This document shows, piece by piece, positions 37,341 to 49,478 of a DNA stretch of 64,000 bases. The DNA is from Himantopus leucocephalus (Eukaryota > Chordata > Aves > Charadriiformes > Recurvirostridae), in the NCBI GenBank assembly GCA_003993805.1, contig RSEF01000005.1, positions 18,965,932-19,029,931 of the forward strand. The letters are read 5' to 3'. The position numbers and the translations under genes were made by a program. The notes under the pieces are model-generated. The model saw only the letters and a list, made by a program, of their open reading frames with translations. It had not been told where the DNA came from and did not search any database. Numbering within the stretch: position 1 is the first letter of the stretch; each line of letters begins with the position of its first letter.

Positions 37341-40300
37341 GCACATATTTTGTCAATATAAAATGACCCATTTAGGAATTACCATTGTGGTCTTCCATCC
37401 ACTAGGATTCTGTGTTGGCTGAAGAACCCAGCCCCTGACTCCAGAAGTGGGCTGCAAGGGCTGTGGTTCATGCTGGGTACAGCCAGGATGTGGCAGCTTG
37501 CTGTCATGGGTGGCTGGGAGCACTGTCAGTAAGTCAGGACATGGCATTTCAAAGGATTTTGTTGTGGAATGCAGAAGCCACTGGTTTCCATCATTCCTAT
37601 CAGCAGGCTTAACACTGATTTAAAACCAATTTTTCGTTTTTTTCCTCCAGGGAATATGATCTTGCGTGAAAAGGCCCACAGCATAGTTGGCCAACCTCAA
37701 AACAAACAAATTAAAGAAAAATACTCTTTACAAAAAACAGAGTAAGTGTTCTCAGGAAGCTAGAAGACATGACAGGACTGAAAATATCTATATATATTAA
37801 TATTTCTTTTAACATGTGGTAAATACCTTAAGCTGTTTAGCCAAACTTACAATAGCTGAAGAAAGGGTTTATTACATTTAATGAACAGAAACTGTTGCAA
37901 TACCTAGGCGAACAGCAGCAGAACCAGCAGATACCTCTCAGAATTTAGGATTCAGCCTTCTCTGAATCTTCTACACACAAGCCAAATTTATGGTGAGAAT
38001 TGCATTCATAATTCGTAATGGAGTCATAATAAAAACATAGAAACAAATGAATAACTGATCTGTAAACGACCATCTTCTTTGACTGTGGCTTGTCTACGGC
38101 TCTGTCCAAACATGGACATTTATAAAATGTTCTCCAGCACTGTAATAGCAAATATGTTACTTCTAATTCAGGGCTCTATGCCAGGCACTCTTGTGTGTTA
38201 TTAATAATCGGGAACATGCTTGCCTTCTGTTTTCATTTCCTGACATTAATGGATATCACTTGTAGTACAATTATAAGCACAGCTACTCATTTGGACTGAC
38301 TCAACATATACCCCAACAAAATGACTGACATCAGAAAAGATCTGCTTCCAAAAATGCTTGAAGCAAACAGAACACAACTTCTGTGAAGTTTGACTGACCA
38401 CACTCATAAAGTAGTACAACATGCTCCAGAGGCTGTGGTGAAGCTCTGGGCAGCTCTCCCCAGCAAAGGGATCTGACCCTACAGGCAATGTAGGAATGTC
38501 CTTGTGACTGGCACATCAACCCAGTGTGACCAGCCCTTACTGAGTGCTCCTGCTTCCAAATCCTTTTTCACTGCTGTGCACAGAGCTTCAGAATTTCAAA
38601 AGCCCCAGAATCCAAGAGGCACCATTTGGCATAAAAATGGGGAGAACACCAGTCCTAGATCTAGCATATGACCTTCTAGATATCAGACAGAAAACAGATC
38701 TAGGATAAATGGGCCTGGAGATTTCCAGAAGGCCCATCCTAGGTGTGCAGAACAGGTGTTGAGGGAAGACATAATTTTAATTGTTACTTTGAAAAGAATC
38801 AGAACTTTTAGGGAAGTGCTTGCACCCTTTGCAGACCAGAGAGATCAAGGTTTATTACTGAAAATCAAACCCATTATTCCAAAAGAAGAAATGTGTTTCC
38901 ACTCATTTCCACCTTCCTCTTTGGAACATGCTGATAATGGCAGAGTCTCATTTTTAGACATGGGGCATTTTGTACTATGACACTATCCTAAAGAAAACAT
39001 TATTTGTCATACACACAGATTTAGCTTAATCTTAGGCTACATGCTTTTCAGTGATCTGTCCAGACAGAAGAAAACTGAAACAGTAAGACAGTTGGGATAG
39101 AGCTAACGACGTTTCCTCAAAACCATCCAGTAATAATGAAGAAATTAATTACCTCCACTGCAAATTTCAGGGTGCAGTGGCTGTTGACCAGTCTCGCTGA
39201 AGTAAAGTCAAGCTATAATTTACACAAAACTTTTGTTTGAAATGAAAAAATACTTCATTGTTGAAGATCATGACTTATCCATTTACCTTAGCACTTCACC
39301 CTGTCCTGCAGATAGGACAAATTCTTCACAAGAGAAGACGACTCAAGTAGCTGCCTTCATGACGGCACTGGAAGGCAGGTAAGCCGGTCTCTGCTAGGAC
39401 ATCTGTGCTTTAAATGTAACAAAGAATCAACCACGTCATTTGCTCATTACTAGCTGCTCTCCAGGCACAGTTCTGTATTACACTCTCAGCTGTTCAAGTG
39501 CTAATATGCAGTCATAATGGGCTTGGAAATTAGCGATTGAAAACACTGATTCAAGTACTCACAATCTCACACTTGTAGTCCAATCACGTGTCCCCCTGCA
39601 GGTTCTCAGGGGAGAACTCTTATGGTTATTTCAGTCAGCTTTCTCATAGAAAACCTTTGCACTATTGAAACTATGCCTAAATCTCACCAAAACACAACTT
39701 TCCCCCACTTATTTCCTATTCAGCCCTGAACTGCTGCAACTTCTCATATGCATTCACCAATTCCCTGCAACTCTTTCCCTCATCCTGATCTAGAAGAAAA
39801 TAGCACTTATTTTCTATGTTTTAGCCTGAAAATTCACAGAAGGGAAACCACTAAGAGCACACTGAGGATATTTCTGAAGAGAAGTAGCTCCTGTCACTCA
39901 TATTTTCTTTCTGGTCTTTTCTAGCACCAGGAATGCAGTAATCCTTTTAAAGTATATAGTCTACAGCAATCAAAAGTAATATTTAGTATTTTAATGTTAA
40001 GATGCTAAAATTGTATACAAATTATTTTTGGAAAAGGCTTTTAAAGTCAGTACTACGGAGCAGTGTGGGGCTTAGATTCTGATCACCAAACTTCAAGTGT
40101 CTCAGAGGAGGCAATTTCTCAGCAAAAATCAGCAGCAAGAGGCTATAAATGTCCAACTGAAATAAAAATGTACACACTTAATTCACCCCATTCAGCAAGC
40201 GCTTCCTTCCTTCTGAATACCCAAGCTCCAAAAGAATTTGACTCCTAAGACAGTTTAGCTCTCAGCAAGAATGCTAATTTTCTTGAGCTCAACTCCAAAC

Positions 40301-42599
40301 TCTATAATAGGATACAGGTCATCAGATGAAGGGGTTAGGATTGTTATAGTCATGGCTTTTTAAAAAGATCAGTGGTTTAATGAAAAAAAAAAATCAGTGT
40401 AATTTTGCACCCAGTGCCATCACAGGAATACACGAAAATTAATGTAGTATGGCTCTAAGATACAACTGTAACACAAAACAACTAAACTAATTAATTCATT
40501 ATAAATGGTGAATAGTTATCATGCACAAAATTACATATGATGTGAAACTGGACTTCTGTAATGCACAACAAGTACTCCTTTATATGATCGAAGTGGTACA
40601 CAAAATATCCCATGGATTTATATTCTTGATTTAATTAACTGAAACATGATCACATGAGAATTGCTGTTTCATCAAATCATTAACACTTGTTCAGAGATCT
40701 GCCAAGTCACTCTAACAGTAACAAACCACGAACTTGTCCCTCTTGGCACACTACAGCATTACTAATGTTGATAGGGGATGGGGAAAGAACCCAATCTTAA
40801 ACTCCAATGCTGTATTCAATTTTGTATTTTTGTCCATGAAAAATGGTGGGCATCTTCTTTGTGCTCAATCTCCCAAATGAATATTTAGACATGAAGATAG
40901 TAAAAGCTACTTTAAGTGTTTTAGTAACACACCAGGGACAACACAAATCCCATACTTGAATAACGTAGATAGGAAGAACAGATCTAGGCTAATAAATCTG
41001 AAAACACAAACTGGATCAGAACACTGTGGTCCCAGCCCCTCCACCACCACAACAAAGACCTCTGTCCCGGAGTCGTAGGGTTCTTCTGATGTGCTCTCAA
41101 ATAACTTGCTAAAAAGACCCAAACACAAGTACAATTTAAGTTCAAGCAAGAAAAAAGTTTTCATTGTTGCCAACAATATTAAGGCTGTCAAAGGCCCAAA
41201 ACATCTGTTATTCAGCAGCTGCAGAAACAAGTGTGAGTATGCATATTCAGAACTTCCCTCAGATGTCCCAAGTAGGCACTCACATTATCATCACCAGAGC
41301 TGAATTTATAAAGTGCCATAAAATACTCAGACCCTTTTGTTACAGGAAGAGAGCAATCAAAGAAAGAATTTACCTTCTGCATTTTGAAAGGAACTGATCC
41401 TAGCCCCCTGTTCCCAAGGGGCAAGAGTTGGGAACATGAGCACTTTGCGGATCCTGATGTCCTTAGGCTACAGCAGTTTGTATATTAATTTATCTTTTTT
41501 ATTTCAACACAATTAGAAGGAAGTATTTGTCTCCTCTCCTTCCTGCCCCGTGCTTTTTCTGTCTATTTCTAAACCTGAACTAATTTTGTGGCAAATTTTT
41601 ATGAGAAATGACTAAACTGTTTGAATGGCAGATTATTTTGTTTTGAGCTATGCAGATACCATTTTCTACAAACACTGCTTAAAAAACAAACAACTTTCCT
41701 CATTTAAATGAATACAAGTGACCATATCATTCCACTTTGGAAACTGAACATTAGAGATGAAGCAATTCTCTGATCAAGTCAACACAGGTGAACATCTCAG
41801 AGACCTGGCACAGTGAATTAACAGACTTTTGGGAAAAAGAGAACGAGCACTGTATTTTGAGAAGCGGCTATTACAGTCTCTTCCCAGACAGTCATCAAAG
41901 GCTCACAAGGAAGGATGAAGTAGCTTGGTTTCATCACAATTAAAATGGTGAGTCTGCCCAAATCTGCAGTTTGTCAGGCATTTCTCTTAGCTTAAATACC
42001 ACTTTAAACTTGCCCCTTGCTCTCACTGACAGGTGAATACAGCTGCTCCTACCATTCACCCAGTCAAGTGTGGAACTGATTGGAGCTAAACCAAATTTTT
42101 TAGGGCGGAGTATCTCTTTTAGCCTGAATCATTTCCAGAATTGGCCATGTACAGACTGGCACTAACATGAGGTAGGGCATGATGCCCGTGGGCCTAGTTA
42201 AGCTGCAAAGTTTGGCCAAAAGAAGTGTTCTTCCAGTTCAATGCTAAGGTTTGAAATCCAGGTTTCAGCATACGACCTCTGCTGGGAAGCATTCAGCTCA
42301 CTTGCAAAAAGGTTGTGAACTTTGCATGTTTTCTCCCAGCAGTGGTGAAGGGATGAGATACTGACAGTTTTACTTAAATGTGTTTTTCTTCTCTGCGAAT
42401 AAACTTAAATCTTTCTTTAGACTCCTCCTCCCACAAGCCACTTCGCTTCTTGTCTCACATTAATAAAATGAATTACATACATTTTGCACGTAAAAAGTGA
42501 CTTAAAAATGCAAAAAGGCTCAATGTTCCCTCCCCAAATACTTCGGAGATTGAGTCATTTTCATGACTTTAAAAAGGCAAATATGGCACAAAAGAATGG
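37341..42599. other. Non-coding DNA downstream of LRP5
   Basis: No exon, RNA gene or named repeat is recognised. It is AT-rich with short chance frames. It may be intergenic or belong to a long alternative LRP5 3' UTR. Confidence 0.4.
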
Positions 42600-42794
42600 A
42601 AATTAAGTTAAAAAAATCAATTTTATAAATATTCTTCCTCTGTACAATTTTTCACAGCCCCATCCCTCCAACCCATTTTTATTCACATTTATTTTTTTTA
42701 ATTCCCACCCTGATTTATTTTTAAATCATAAAATATATATTTTAAATCTGTTCATATTTTAAAATATTTACAGGAAAAGTTCCTTCTGTTGAGG
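42600..42794 (-). other. LRP5: LRP5 3' UTR with clustered poly(A) signals
   Basis: The sequence directly after the LRP5 stop codon is very AT-rich on the minus strand and contains three AATAAA signals (plus-strand TTTATT at 42714-42719, 42688-42693 and 42678-42683). Short blocks such as TGTAAATA, ATATATTTTATGATTTAAA, TTGTACAG and AATATTTATAAA match, as far as I can recall, the proximal 3' UTR of mammalian LRP5, which would be strong conservation for non-coding sequence. Cleavage is expected at about 42650-42670 or slightly downstream. The true transcript end cannot be read from sequence alone. Confidence 0.7.
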
Positions 42795-43056
42795 TCATGA
42801 GGAGTCTGTACAAGGAGAGGGTGGAGGGGGATAGAGGTGAAAATAGCTTCGTTCCGTGGCAGGAGATGGAGGGCAACTTTCTTCTGCCGACATGTACTGA
42901 CTGCGAGGTGTGGGTGGAGGGGGATAAGGGTCTGAGTCTGAATTTAAATCTATATAGTATTTGTTGGCCTTCCATCGACTAGTAGTATAGTCACTGTCAC
43001 AAACATCTGTGCTGCATGGTGTTGTGGGTGGAGCTATCCCTCGTATAAGGTATGGC
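42795..43056 (-). CDS. LRP5: LRP5 exon 23 (last coding exon, cytoplasmic tail)
   Basis: This exon encodes the C-terminal part of the Wnt co-receptor tail. It starts after a CTTGCAG acceptor, completes an Arg codon with exon 22, and reads [17 protein letters not shown], then [42 protein letters not shown] and ends [15 protein letters not shown] (TGA at 42795-42797). Four of the five proline-serine signalling motifs are here: [26 protein letters not shown] and [10 protein letters not shown]. In this family GSK3 and CK1 phosphorylate these motifs after Wnt binding to recruit axin. The SRWKANKYY and SDSDPY segments and the tail [11 protein letters not shown] fit LRP5; LRP6 has a different spacer and ends [11 protein letters not shown]. 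Coding length is 262 nt including the stop. Confidence 0.98.
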
Positions 43057-43629
43057 CTGCAAGAAAGGAAAAAAAAAAAAAAGCACATGCATTAGTTGCA
43101 ATCTGGGGAAAAAAGAAAGAAAAAGAAAGAAAGAGATTGAAAATAAACAGGTTTTCATAGGAACCCAACAAGAAGTACCTGAACTGTGTTAAATTTGAAT
43201 GGTACAGCTACCCTCAGCCATTAGTGCATTCTTCCAGTCCCTGACCAGCCACAGGAGACCACCATAACCATTTAGCCCAGTCACTAACTAATCATTAAAT
43301 AGTTTTAAGATAAGCTTGAGGAACTGAACAGAAAACACCAAGCTTCTTTATACAGGATGCTAAGTGAATGTTACATAGCAATATAACCTATATATATTGC
43401 ATTATTACTCAGCAACACTGAGGGTGCTAAACGCTGTTGTGTCAAAATAAGAACACAAAGCCAATGTTTAACATCTAAACTGGCATAACCTCCATTTGAA
43501 TGGTTATTTATTAAGAGACAAAGTTTTTTTTCAACAAGGTAAAGTCTGAAGAAGAACATCTTGCTTAAGATCCAAAACTAAAGGACAGATAAATAGAAGA
43601 TTTATCAAACCTTTTTGTCTGAGCTCTAC
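43057..43629 (-). other. LRP5: LRP5 intron 22
   Basis: Short intron of 573 bp with GTAGAG donor and TTGCAG acceptor on the minus strand. The acceptor is preceded by a long pyrimidine tract. A purine-rich AAAGAAAG simple repeat lies at about 43109-43135 on the plus strand. Confidence 0.95.
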
Positions 43630-43727
43630 CTGTAAGATCTTGTGGTTGAAGGAATGTTTGAGGAATAAAACATCTCTGCATTATACAGGGAGCGATCGGT
43701 AGCTGGGGAAGGAGGTGGGTTCAAGAT
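43630..43727 (-). CDS. LRP5: LRP5 exon 22 (cytoplasmic tail, first PPPSP motif)
   Basis: A 98-nt exon between acceptor TTCCTAG and donor GTAGAG. It reads [20 protein letters not shown], then [12 protein letters not shown] plus two bases of an Arg codon finished in exon 23. [10 protein letters not shown] is the first and best studied proline-serine motif of the LRP5/6 tail, the site where phosphorylation creates an axin and GSK3 docking element. The exon length, as I recall it, equals that of mammalian LRP5. Confidence 0.97.
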
Positions 43728-46676
43728 CTAGGAAGAGCAGAAAAAAGCAGTGTGAAAGTCTGGGTTAATTACACAACTCTACTTGTTTTGAAAATATGAT
43801 TTATGCCTTCACTGTGTCACTCATCCTTATTTTAATTTCCTCTCCTTGCTCCTGCTTAGGTGGGTTAATGCATTTTTTAAGATCACCGAAGTTCACTGTA
43901 AGACTTTACTCTGGGCTTAGGTACGCAGCAGGCCTTCAAAGTTCTCATAGTACAGGGAATTTTCTTCCTTGCTACATCTGTTATTATGCTGGAACGCTGG
44001 GATAAAGCTGGAAATTAGACCCAGTTTTGCTGAATCTCACTGCACTTCCTTGGACATAAGGACTGATATCATCCTCAGCAGATGCTAATGGGAAATACAG
44101 TCTGTTCCACTCACAGCCCCTAAACATAAATCCCCAGTGAACAGTAGGGTCAGGAGGCCAAGCTCCTTTACTATAACTAATACAACTCCATCCTTCTCTG
44201 AATACTTCCTTTTTATTGCTGTTCTGTAAACGTATCATTTTGGCACAGTTCACAATGCAAAGAACCTAAGAGCTAAAAAGTAGTTATAGTCTGCCCTAAC
44301 CTCTGTGTGCACATACACGGTTGCTAGTAGCCCTCGCACTAGGAAAACAGTTTATTATACTCCATAATTCCTTAGGATTCCCTAGCAGGAAGCAGAACCC
44401 CTGACATGGTCAGCAGGACGTTGGCCTAAAAACAAGGAGAGCCCTGCCAATGTGGAAAATCACAGCATTGCTGTTGATGGTAGGGCCTCGCTACTGATGT
44501 GAGCATCTTGTACACAGCCTGTCCTGGGCATTCTGCCAAGCCATGGCCTGCCACAGTGACCACGATAGCATCCTTCCTCTGCCTCTGCTCTTCTCTCATA
44601 ATAATACTGTAAGATCAATGGAGGGGAGATCATTGTCTTGGTCTTCACTGTGCAGCATCTAGCAAAATGATTCCTGGCCATTGAGTTGAGCTCGTTGTTA
44701 CTAATATTGACAAGCCCTGCATCCAGATTCATGTGAAGGGAGACAAGCTTAAATGCCACCCATTGCCAGCTGTGGGGAATGATGAGTAATTGCCCCAAGA
44801 GTATCTTCCAGAAATCCTTTTCTTTGGAGGACCACTTCATGCTATTTCTGGATTCTCTCCTACTGGCACCCTGACCTGCATCAACACCACTTCACATTCA
44901 GATTAAATACAGCAAACGGAGTGTCAGCTAGGTTCTCAGGTATGTAAACTGGCATAACTCCAGTGACATCAATTCTTTCCTCGTCTCTATTCACTGGACC
45001 ATCTCTTAGTACCACTAAGATGTGTTAAACAAAACAAAACAAAAAAGCCAAGACAACTAGATGCTCAGATCTCTCTTTTTTATTATTAACCTAAAGCTGG
45101 GTAGCTGGTAGCTAACCAGGTAGAACTGACCAAAATATTTGGATTAACTAGTAACTTTAACATAACAAAGTCCTTGCAACAGCTTCCTTCTAAGAATCCA
45201 TCATGCCTTTCCTGAAGGAAAGGCTGGTATCATCCCTGCAGGCCCTGGCTGACATAGTCCGGAATGGAAAGTGTGGAAGAAGAATTCCCAGTAACAGTCA
45301 GATTAGCTTAGACCAGAAGTCCAACGGAGGAGTTATCTTTTGGCCAACACAGATTCCATAGAATGGCACAGGCAGATCAACTCTTGGGCTTCTTTCCTCT
45401 TTCAAGATTTATTTAAGTAAGGGGTTTTTTTAATATAAATTCAGCTAAGTTTTTTCTGTTTGTCCTTCTAGTGTGGCACTGACACATCAATTGGGTACTA
45501 GCATGAAATTGTTCAGCATGTTACAGAGACACTGGTGAAGCATGAGACAAGCAAAATTAGGAGGGCTGCTGAGTTCCAAATATCTGCTAGCTGTGACTAG
45601 CTTCTCGATGGCTTCATTAAGAAGGTAATGTGAGAAATAAGTAACTAATTTTACCTTATCAATAGATAAGCTCACAAGCTACTCTTTTCCATCTCTATCC
45701 CTCTTAAAGGGGGGAGAGAGAGCACATTTGCCAGTGGTCAAAACACCATAAATCAAAATGCCCATACATAGCATAACAGTTTACATGTAAACACAAATGC
45801 ACATATAGAATCATAGAATGGTTATATAGAATCACATACCCACACAGTATGTGGGATCCTGATTAAATATTACTGAAAAATCACCTCAATAGCTAGCAGA
45901 CTGACTCTGCGAGCTTGTGTGAACAGAAGACTGAATGTATGTATTGCTCAGAAATAAGAAAAAAACCTGCCATATGACAAAATGCCGGCAAACAGTAACC
46001 TTTGTATGTCTCTCCTATATATTCTTAGAGAATCATTTCCATTCATACCATACACCTTTGAATTCATGAAACTCTGATATGGGGACTAAAAATCTGTCAC
46101 CTTCAACAGTTGAAAGCCAGAAATAGAGCTAAAATACAGCTGAAAAAACCCAAGCAAAGAAACATCTGCTGGTACCAGTGTTTTCTCCCAGTACATGCAG
46201 TTGGTTTTCTGAATCAACAATTGACACTTCATCTAAACAGCAAGCTAGGCTTATTTGTTATGTGTTTGCATTCCAGCCCTGTCACATCTTGTTTGTCTTT
46301 TTATTCCATGTGCTCCTGCAGCGTTACACAGTGCAAAATGTCATTGGGCCACTGACATCAGAGTTTACAAAGAACAAAGGAGGTGGCGTCTCCAAGGGAA
46401 TCAAGAAAAAAGAACAGAAGTGCCGAGGAACAACCCAGCTGAGTATCATTCTAATAACAAAACGTTTTAGACGCTATACAGCATTGTGTAATCCTCATGA
46501 ACTACAACAAAGCCCTTTCATGAAGTTTAGTGGGTGTTGGACTAGGCCTGTATATCATAACAGTAACACCCAAGAAAAAAACATTATTAACATTCTATTC
46601 AGTAGCACAGATTTTCATCTTCCTTTTCTTCAGAAGTGGGAGATATCTAACTCACAGGTATATTTTCAAGACATAC
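43728..46676 (-). other. LRP5: LRP5 intron 21
   Basis: Intron of about 2.9 kb with GTATGT donor and CCTAG acceptor. It includes an AATCATAGAATGGTT fragment near 45806-45821 that looks like the extreme 3' tail of a CR1 copy on the minus strand. No other gene is seen; the longer open frames here (for example plus 46178-46699, which runs into exon 21 on the wrong strand) are chance. Confidence 0.9.
45803..45826 (-). repeat. Very short CR1 3' tail fragment
   Basis: TAGAATCATAGAATGGTTAT matches the repeated (ATTCTATG) tail of CR1 in reverse complement. Only about 20 bp is preserved before similarity is lost, so the copy is heavily truncated or the match is partly by chance. Confidence 0.4.
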
Positions 46677-46816
46677 CTGTGGGTAGAAAGTGGCTTTAGT
46701 GCTTGATGAGCTACTTGAAGAGGCTCCAGTAACATGGTTTCTGTCATATAAGGGGGCACCACTGCTTCCTCCCATGAGACTCATGGAGCTTATCATGGAC
46801 TTCCCACAAGAGATGC
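46677..46816 (-). CDS. LRP5: LRP5 exon 21 (juxtamembrane cytoplasmic segment)
   Basis: A 140-nt exon with CTGCAG acceptor and GTATGT donor. It reads [39 protein letters not shown] and KATFYPQ. The poly-Ser run and the [20 protein letters not shown] block are hallmarks of LRP5/6 between the membrane and the first PPPSP motif. The first codon (Gly) is shared with exon 20. A serine-threonine cluster of this kind lies just N-terminal of the first PPPSP motif in both paralogues. Confidence 0.97.
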
Positions 46817-49241
46817 CTGCAGTGAGACAGAGAGGAAAACAAAGATAGGAAAACAACAATTTTGTCTACCAATGCAAAACAGAAAACAAATCCACAGCTT
46901 GGCAAACCCATGCAATGCTACTGGTTCTCACTTTGGGAACAGTGCTTTATGTAAAAACTTAAGGATTACAAGGAACAACATATTTTTTGAAGAAAACATC
47001 TCAGCCCCAGACCACCTATTGTCTCACTGAAGCACTGAACTCCTCACAACCTGCTCTCACACTCAGCTGAGAAAGGAATCTCCAGAACAGTTGATCCAAA
47101 CTTTTCACCCAAATTGTTAACTAAGAAATTTTCCAATTAAACAAACTCAAGCATTTGCAAAAAAACCCCATTATACATTGCCCAATAAAAACTAGCTAGA
47201 GACCTCAAAGTTTTAATTTCCATCTAAAGAAATTCAATTGTAAGTACATGAACAACAGCAAAAAATTATTTTTACTGAAAAAAGTCACTGCTTAAACTAA
47301 AAATCAGCAGAGGCAAAAGGAAGGAAACCTGGGTGGCTGGAAAAGGGAAGACAATATTCTCCAATCTGTTTTAGTCCAATATACACTTAAATCAGGCCAC
47401 ATATTTTCAGCTTCCTCCTGTCAGAGTATTCAGTGCTAATGGAATAGTTTGGTTTGGGAAGTTTCCAGAAATTTTTCAGATGCAGGAAATATTTATTACA
47501 AGCAGAATGACTCTATTTGTGATCATCATTCATGACTATTTATCTTTTTTGGAAATCCCATGGTATTAGGAACCTATGCCTTTTCTTTAGAATTGACATC
47601 AATGGTAATATTTTCAGGTGTTGTAACTTGTCACAGCGATATGGATTAGAAAAAACTAACAAATACAAATGAGAATCAGAATGACATGTTAGTTTAGCAC
47701 CTACAGACATACAGACAAAAAACACTGATGCTCGCTTTAATAAAAAAAGCTCTAGTGTGAAGTCCAATTTAAAACACCACTGCAAAGATTTCACCTGCAA
47801 TGATTTCATCATCAAATTTTGCTTCCTACCACAAAAACCTTTTGATAATCGTAAAAACATAATTTAAGCAGGAAACAGTCATTGAAGTGTGAGAAAGGCT
47901 AAACCTAACTGGCATCTGGCTATCTTCAAAGCCATGGCTAGAAGAAAACAACAATTAGCACATCTCAAAAACTTGTTTAGTATGAAGTGCCACATCTTTT
48001 CATTTGTCTTTAAGTTTATCATCTATCTGATTTTCAGCTGAAATGAAAAGCATACTCCAAGCACTCCAAAGTATGGATTTCTTGTATTCTGACCCTGTCT
48101 GGCAGGTTTACAGGTGAACATTTACTTTCCAGCTTCCTGAACAATATGAAGAGATATTCTTTCTTCTCAGGGCTTTGTAGTTAAGAATTTGCTATTTCCT
48201 CTATGAAAAGTATATCTTACATTTGTAAAATAATTTGAGGTACATCATTTAAGTGTTTACTTTGATGTGCATATAAGGTTTCTGGGTTCTTATCTACTAG
48301 CTGAATATCCCGAGCTTTTATGTATATTTCAAGTCTCCCTTCGATCTCAGCACTGTAGCTGCATGCACTTCTCCAAATGGATGCTTTGCGAGGTAGAGAA
48401 GCTTTGCCATTTTACAGATGAAGGACTGTGACACAGATAGAATAAATACTTTGTCCAAAAGCAAACAGGAAAGCTGCCTCAGAGATGGGCTAAACCAAAG
48501 GGTATGTTTTCATTACACTTCAGGCAATAAGCAGCCAGACTACAAAACCACACCCAGACGGCTTGTGTTATTCCAAATTTGCTGTTGTAACTTTGGGGAG
48601 AGAGGTTTATCCCCTGCTTTTCTGTATTATAGTAAATTAAGCTGCTTCACTTCTTTCCTCTGCTTCTTTCCACTGTGGAATAACTTATCCATCCTGAGCA
48701 GACAGGATGAAACTGTTTAAAGACACCTTTGATGGACAGGACTGAAACAAGGACATCTGAGTGCAAGACATAAAGAACAACTCAACAGAGCTCTCACTAG
48801 AACACCGAATGGCATATGCTGTCTCAGTTTTCAGTATTGCAGATGGTTAACTGCTCTTCATAGTGTTTTGCAGGCCTTCGGTAAGCAGTACTATGCAAAA
48901 CCCAGGCTTTGTTACATACACTATAATGAACTATTTAAAGAGGATGTTTTCACTGGCAAAATACTGTATATTTTCTATCAAAAAGATAGATACCGGTGCA
49001 GATGTAGCCTAGCACAAAAATTGCATTTGAAAATCTCGCTAGATGCCTAATGAAATGCGTCTAACAGTTTTTGCATATCTGATTCAAATGACAGATTTGT
49101 ACCAAAACCACAGAGCAGATCAACAACATCTAATTTCTGCTCTTTGAAAACTCCACATCTAGCACTCTTAATAACCCGTAAAACCCCAAATCCAGACAAT
49201 GTAATGGTACTGATTAGATGCAAGGTCCTTACCATCCTTAC
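46817..49241 (-). other. LRP5: LRP5 intron 20
   Basis: Intron of about 2.4 kb. Its 5' end holds two GTAAGG donor sequences 9 bp apart (see findings). The rest is AT-rich without recognised repeats or genes. Confidence 0.9.
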
Positions 49242-49478
49242 CAGTAAAAGTGCCATGTTGAGAACTTCCTGGAGCAATAAAATTAAGAGGGACATGAGGG
49301 GTGCCACTGACATACTCATGTGGAAAAGGACTATTGGGCCCAGCATAGCGCTGACACACCACTCGCTGGCAAACAAAGTACATTCCTCCCATGACAAAAA
49401 GTGACAGTATTATACCAATAACAGGACCGATAGCACTACTGTGTGGCTGTGACTCATCTGAGGTTGGCTTTGTTTTTT
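49242..49478 (-). CDS. LRP5: LRP5 exon 20 (transmembrane exon)
   Basis: A 237-nt exon between TTCCCAG and GTAAGG. It begins in the extracellular stem ([15 protein letters not shown]), then gives the single membrane helix [20 protein letters not shown], then the juxtamembrane [20 protein letters not shown] and [19 protein letters not shown], ending HGTFTG. The stop-transfer region CQRVVCQRY is basic and has cysteines of the type palmitoylated near the membrane in LRP6. The length, as I recall, equals that of human LRP5 exon 20. The donor chosen keeps frame with exon 21 (TG-ISCGKS). Confidence 0.98.

Noticed and set aside
37353..37547. Minus-strand frame downstream of LRP5 as an extra exon
   Set aside because: No family resemblance, and LRP5 already ends at 42795 with the canonical CTDSS-stop.
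46178..46699. 173-codon plus-strand open frame
   Set aside because: It runs across LRP5 exon 21 on the wrong strand and has no family features; it is an antisense chance frame.
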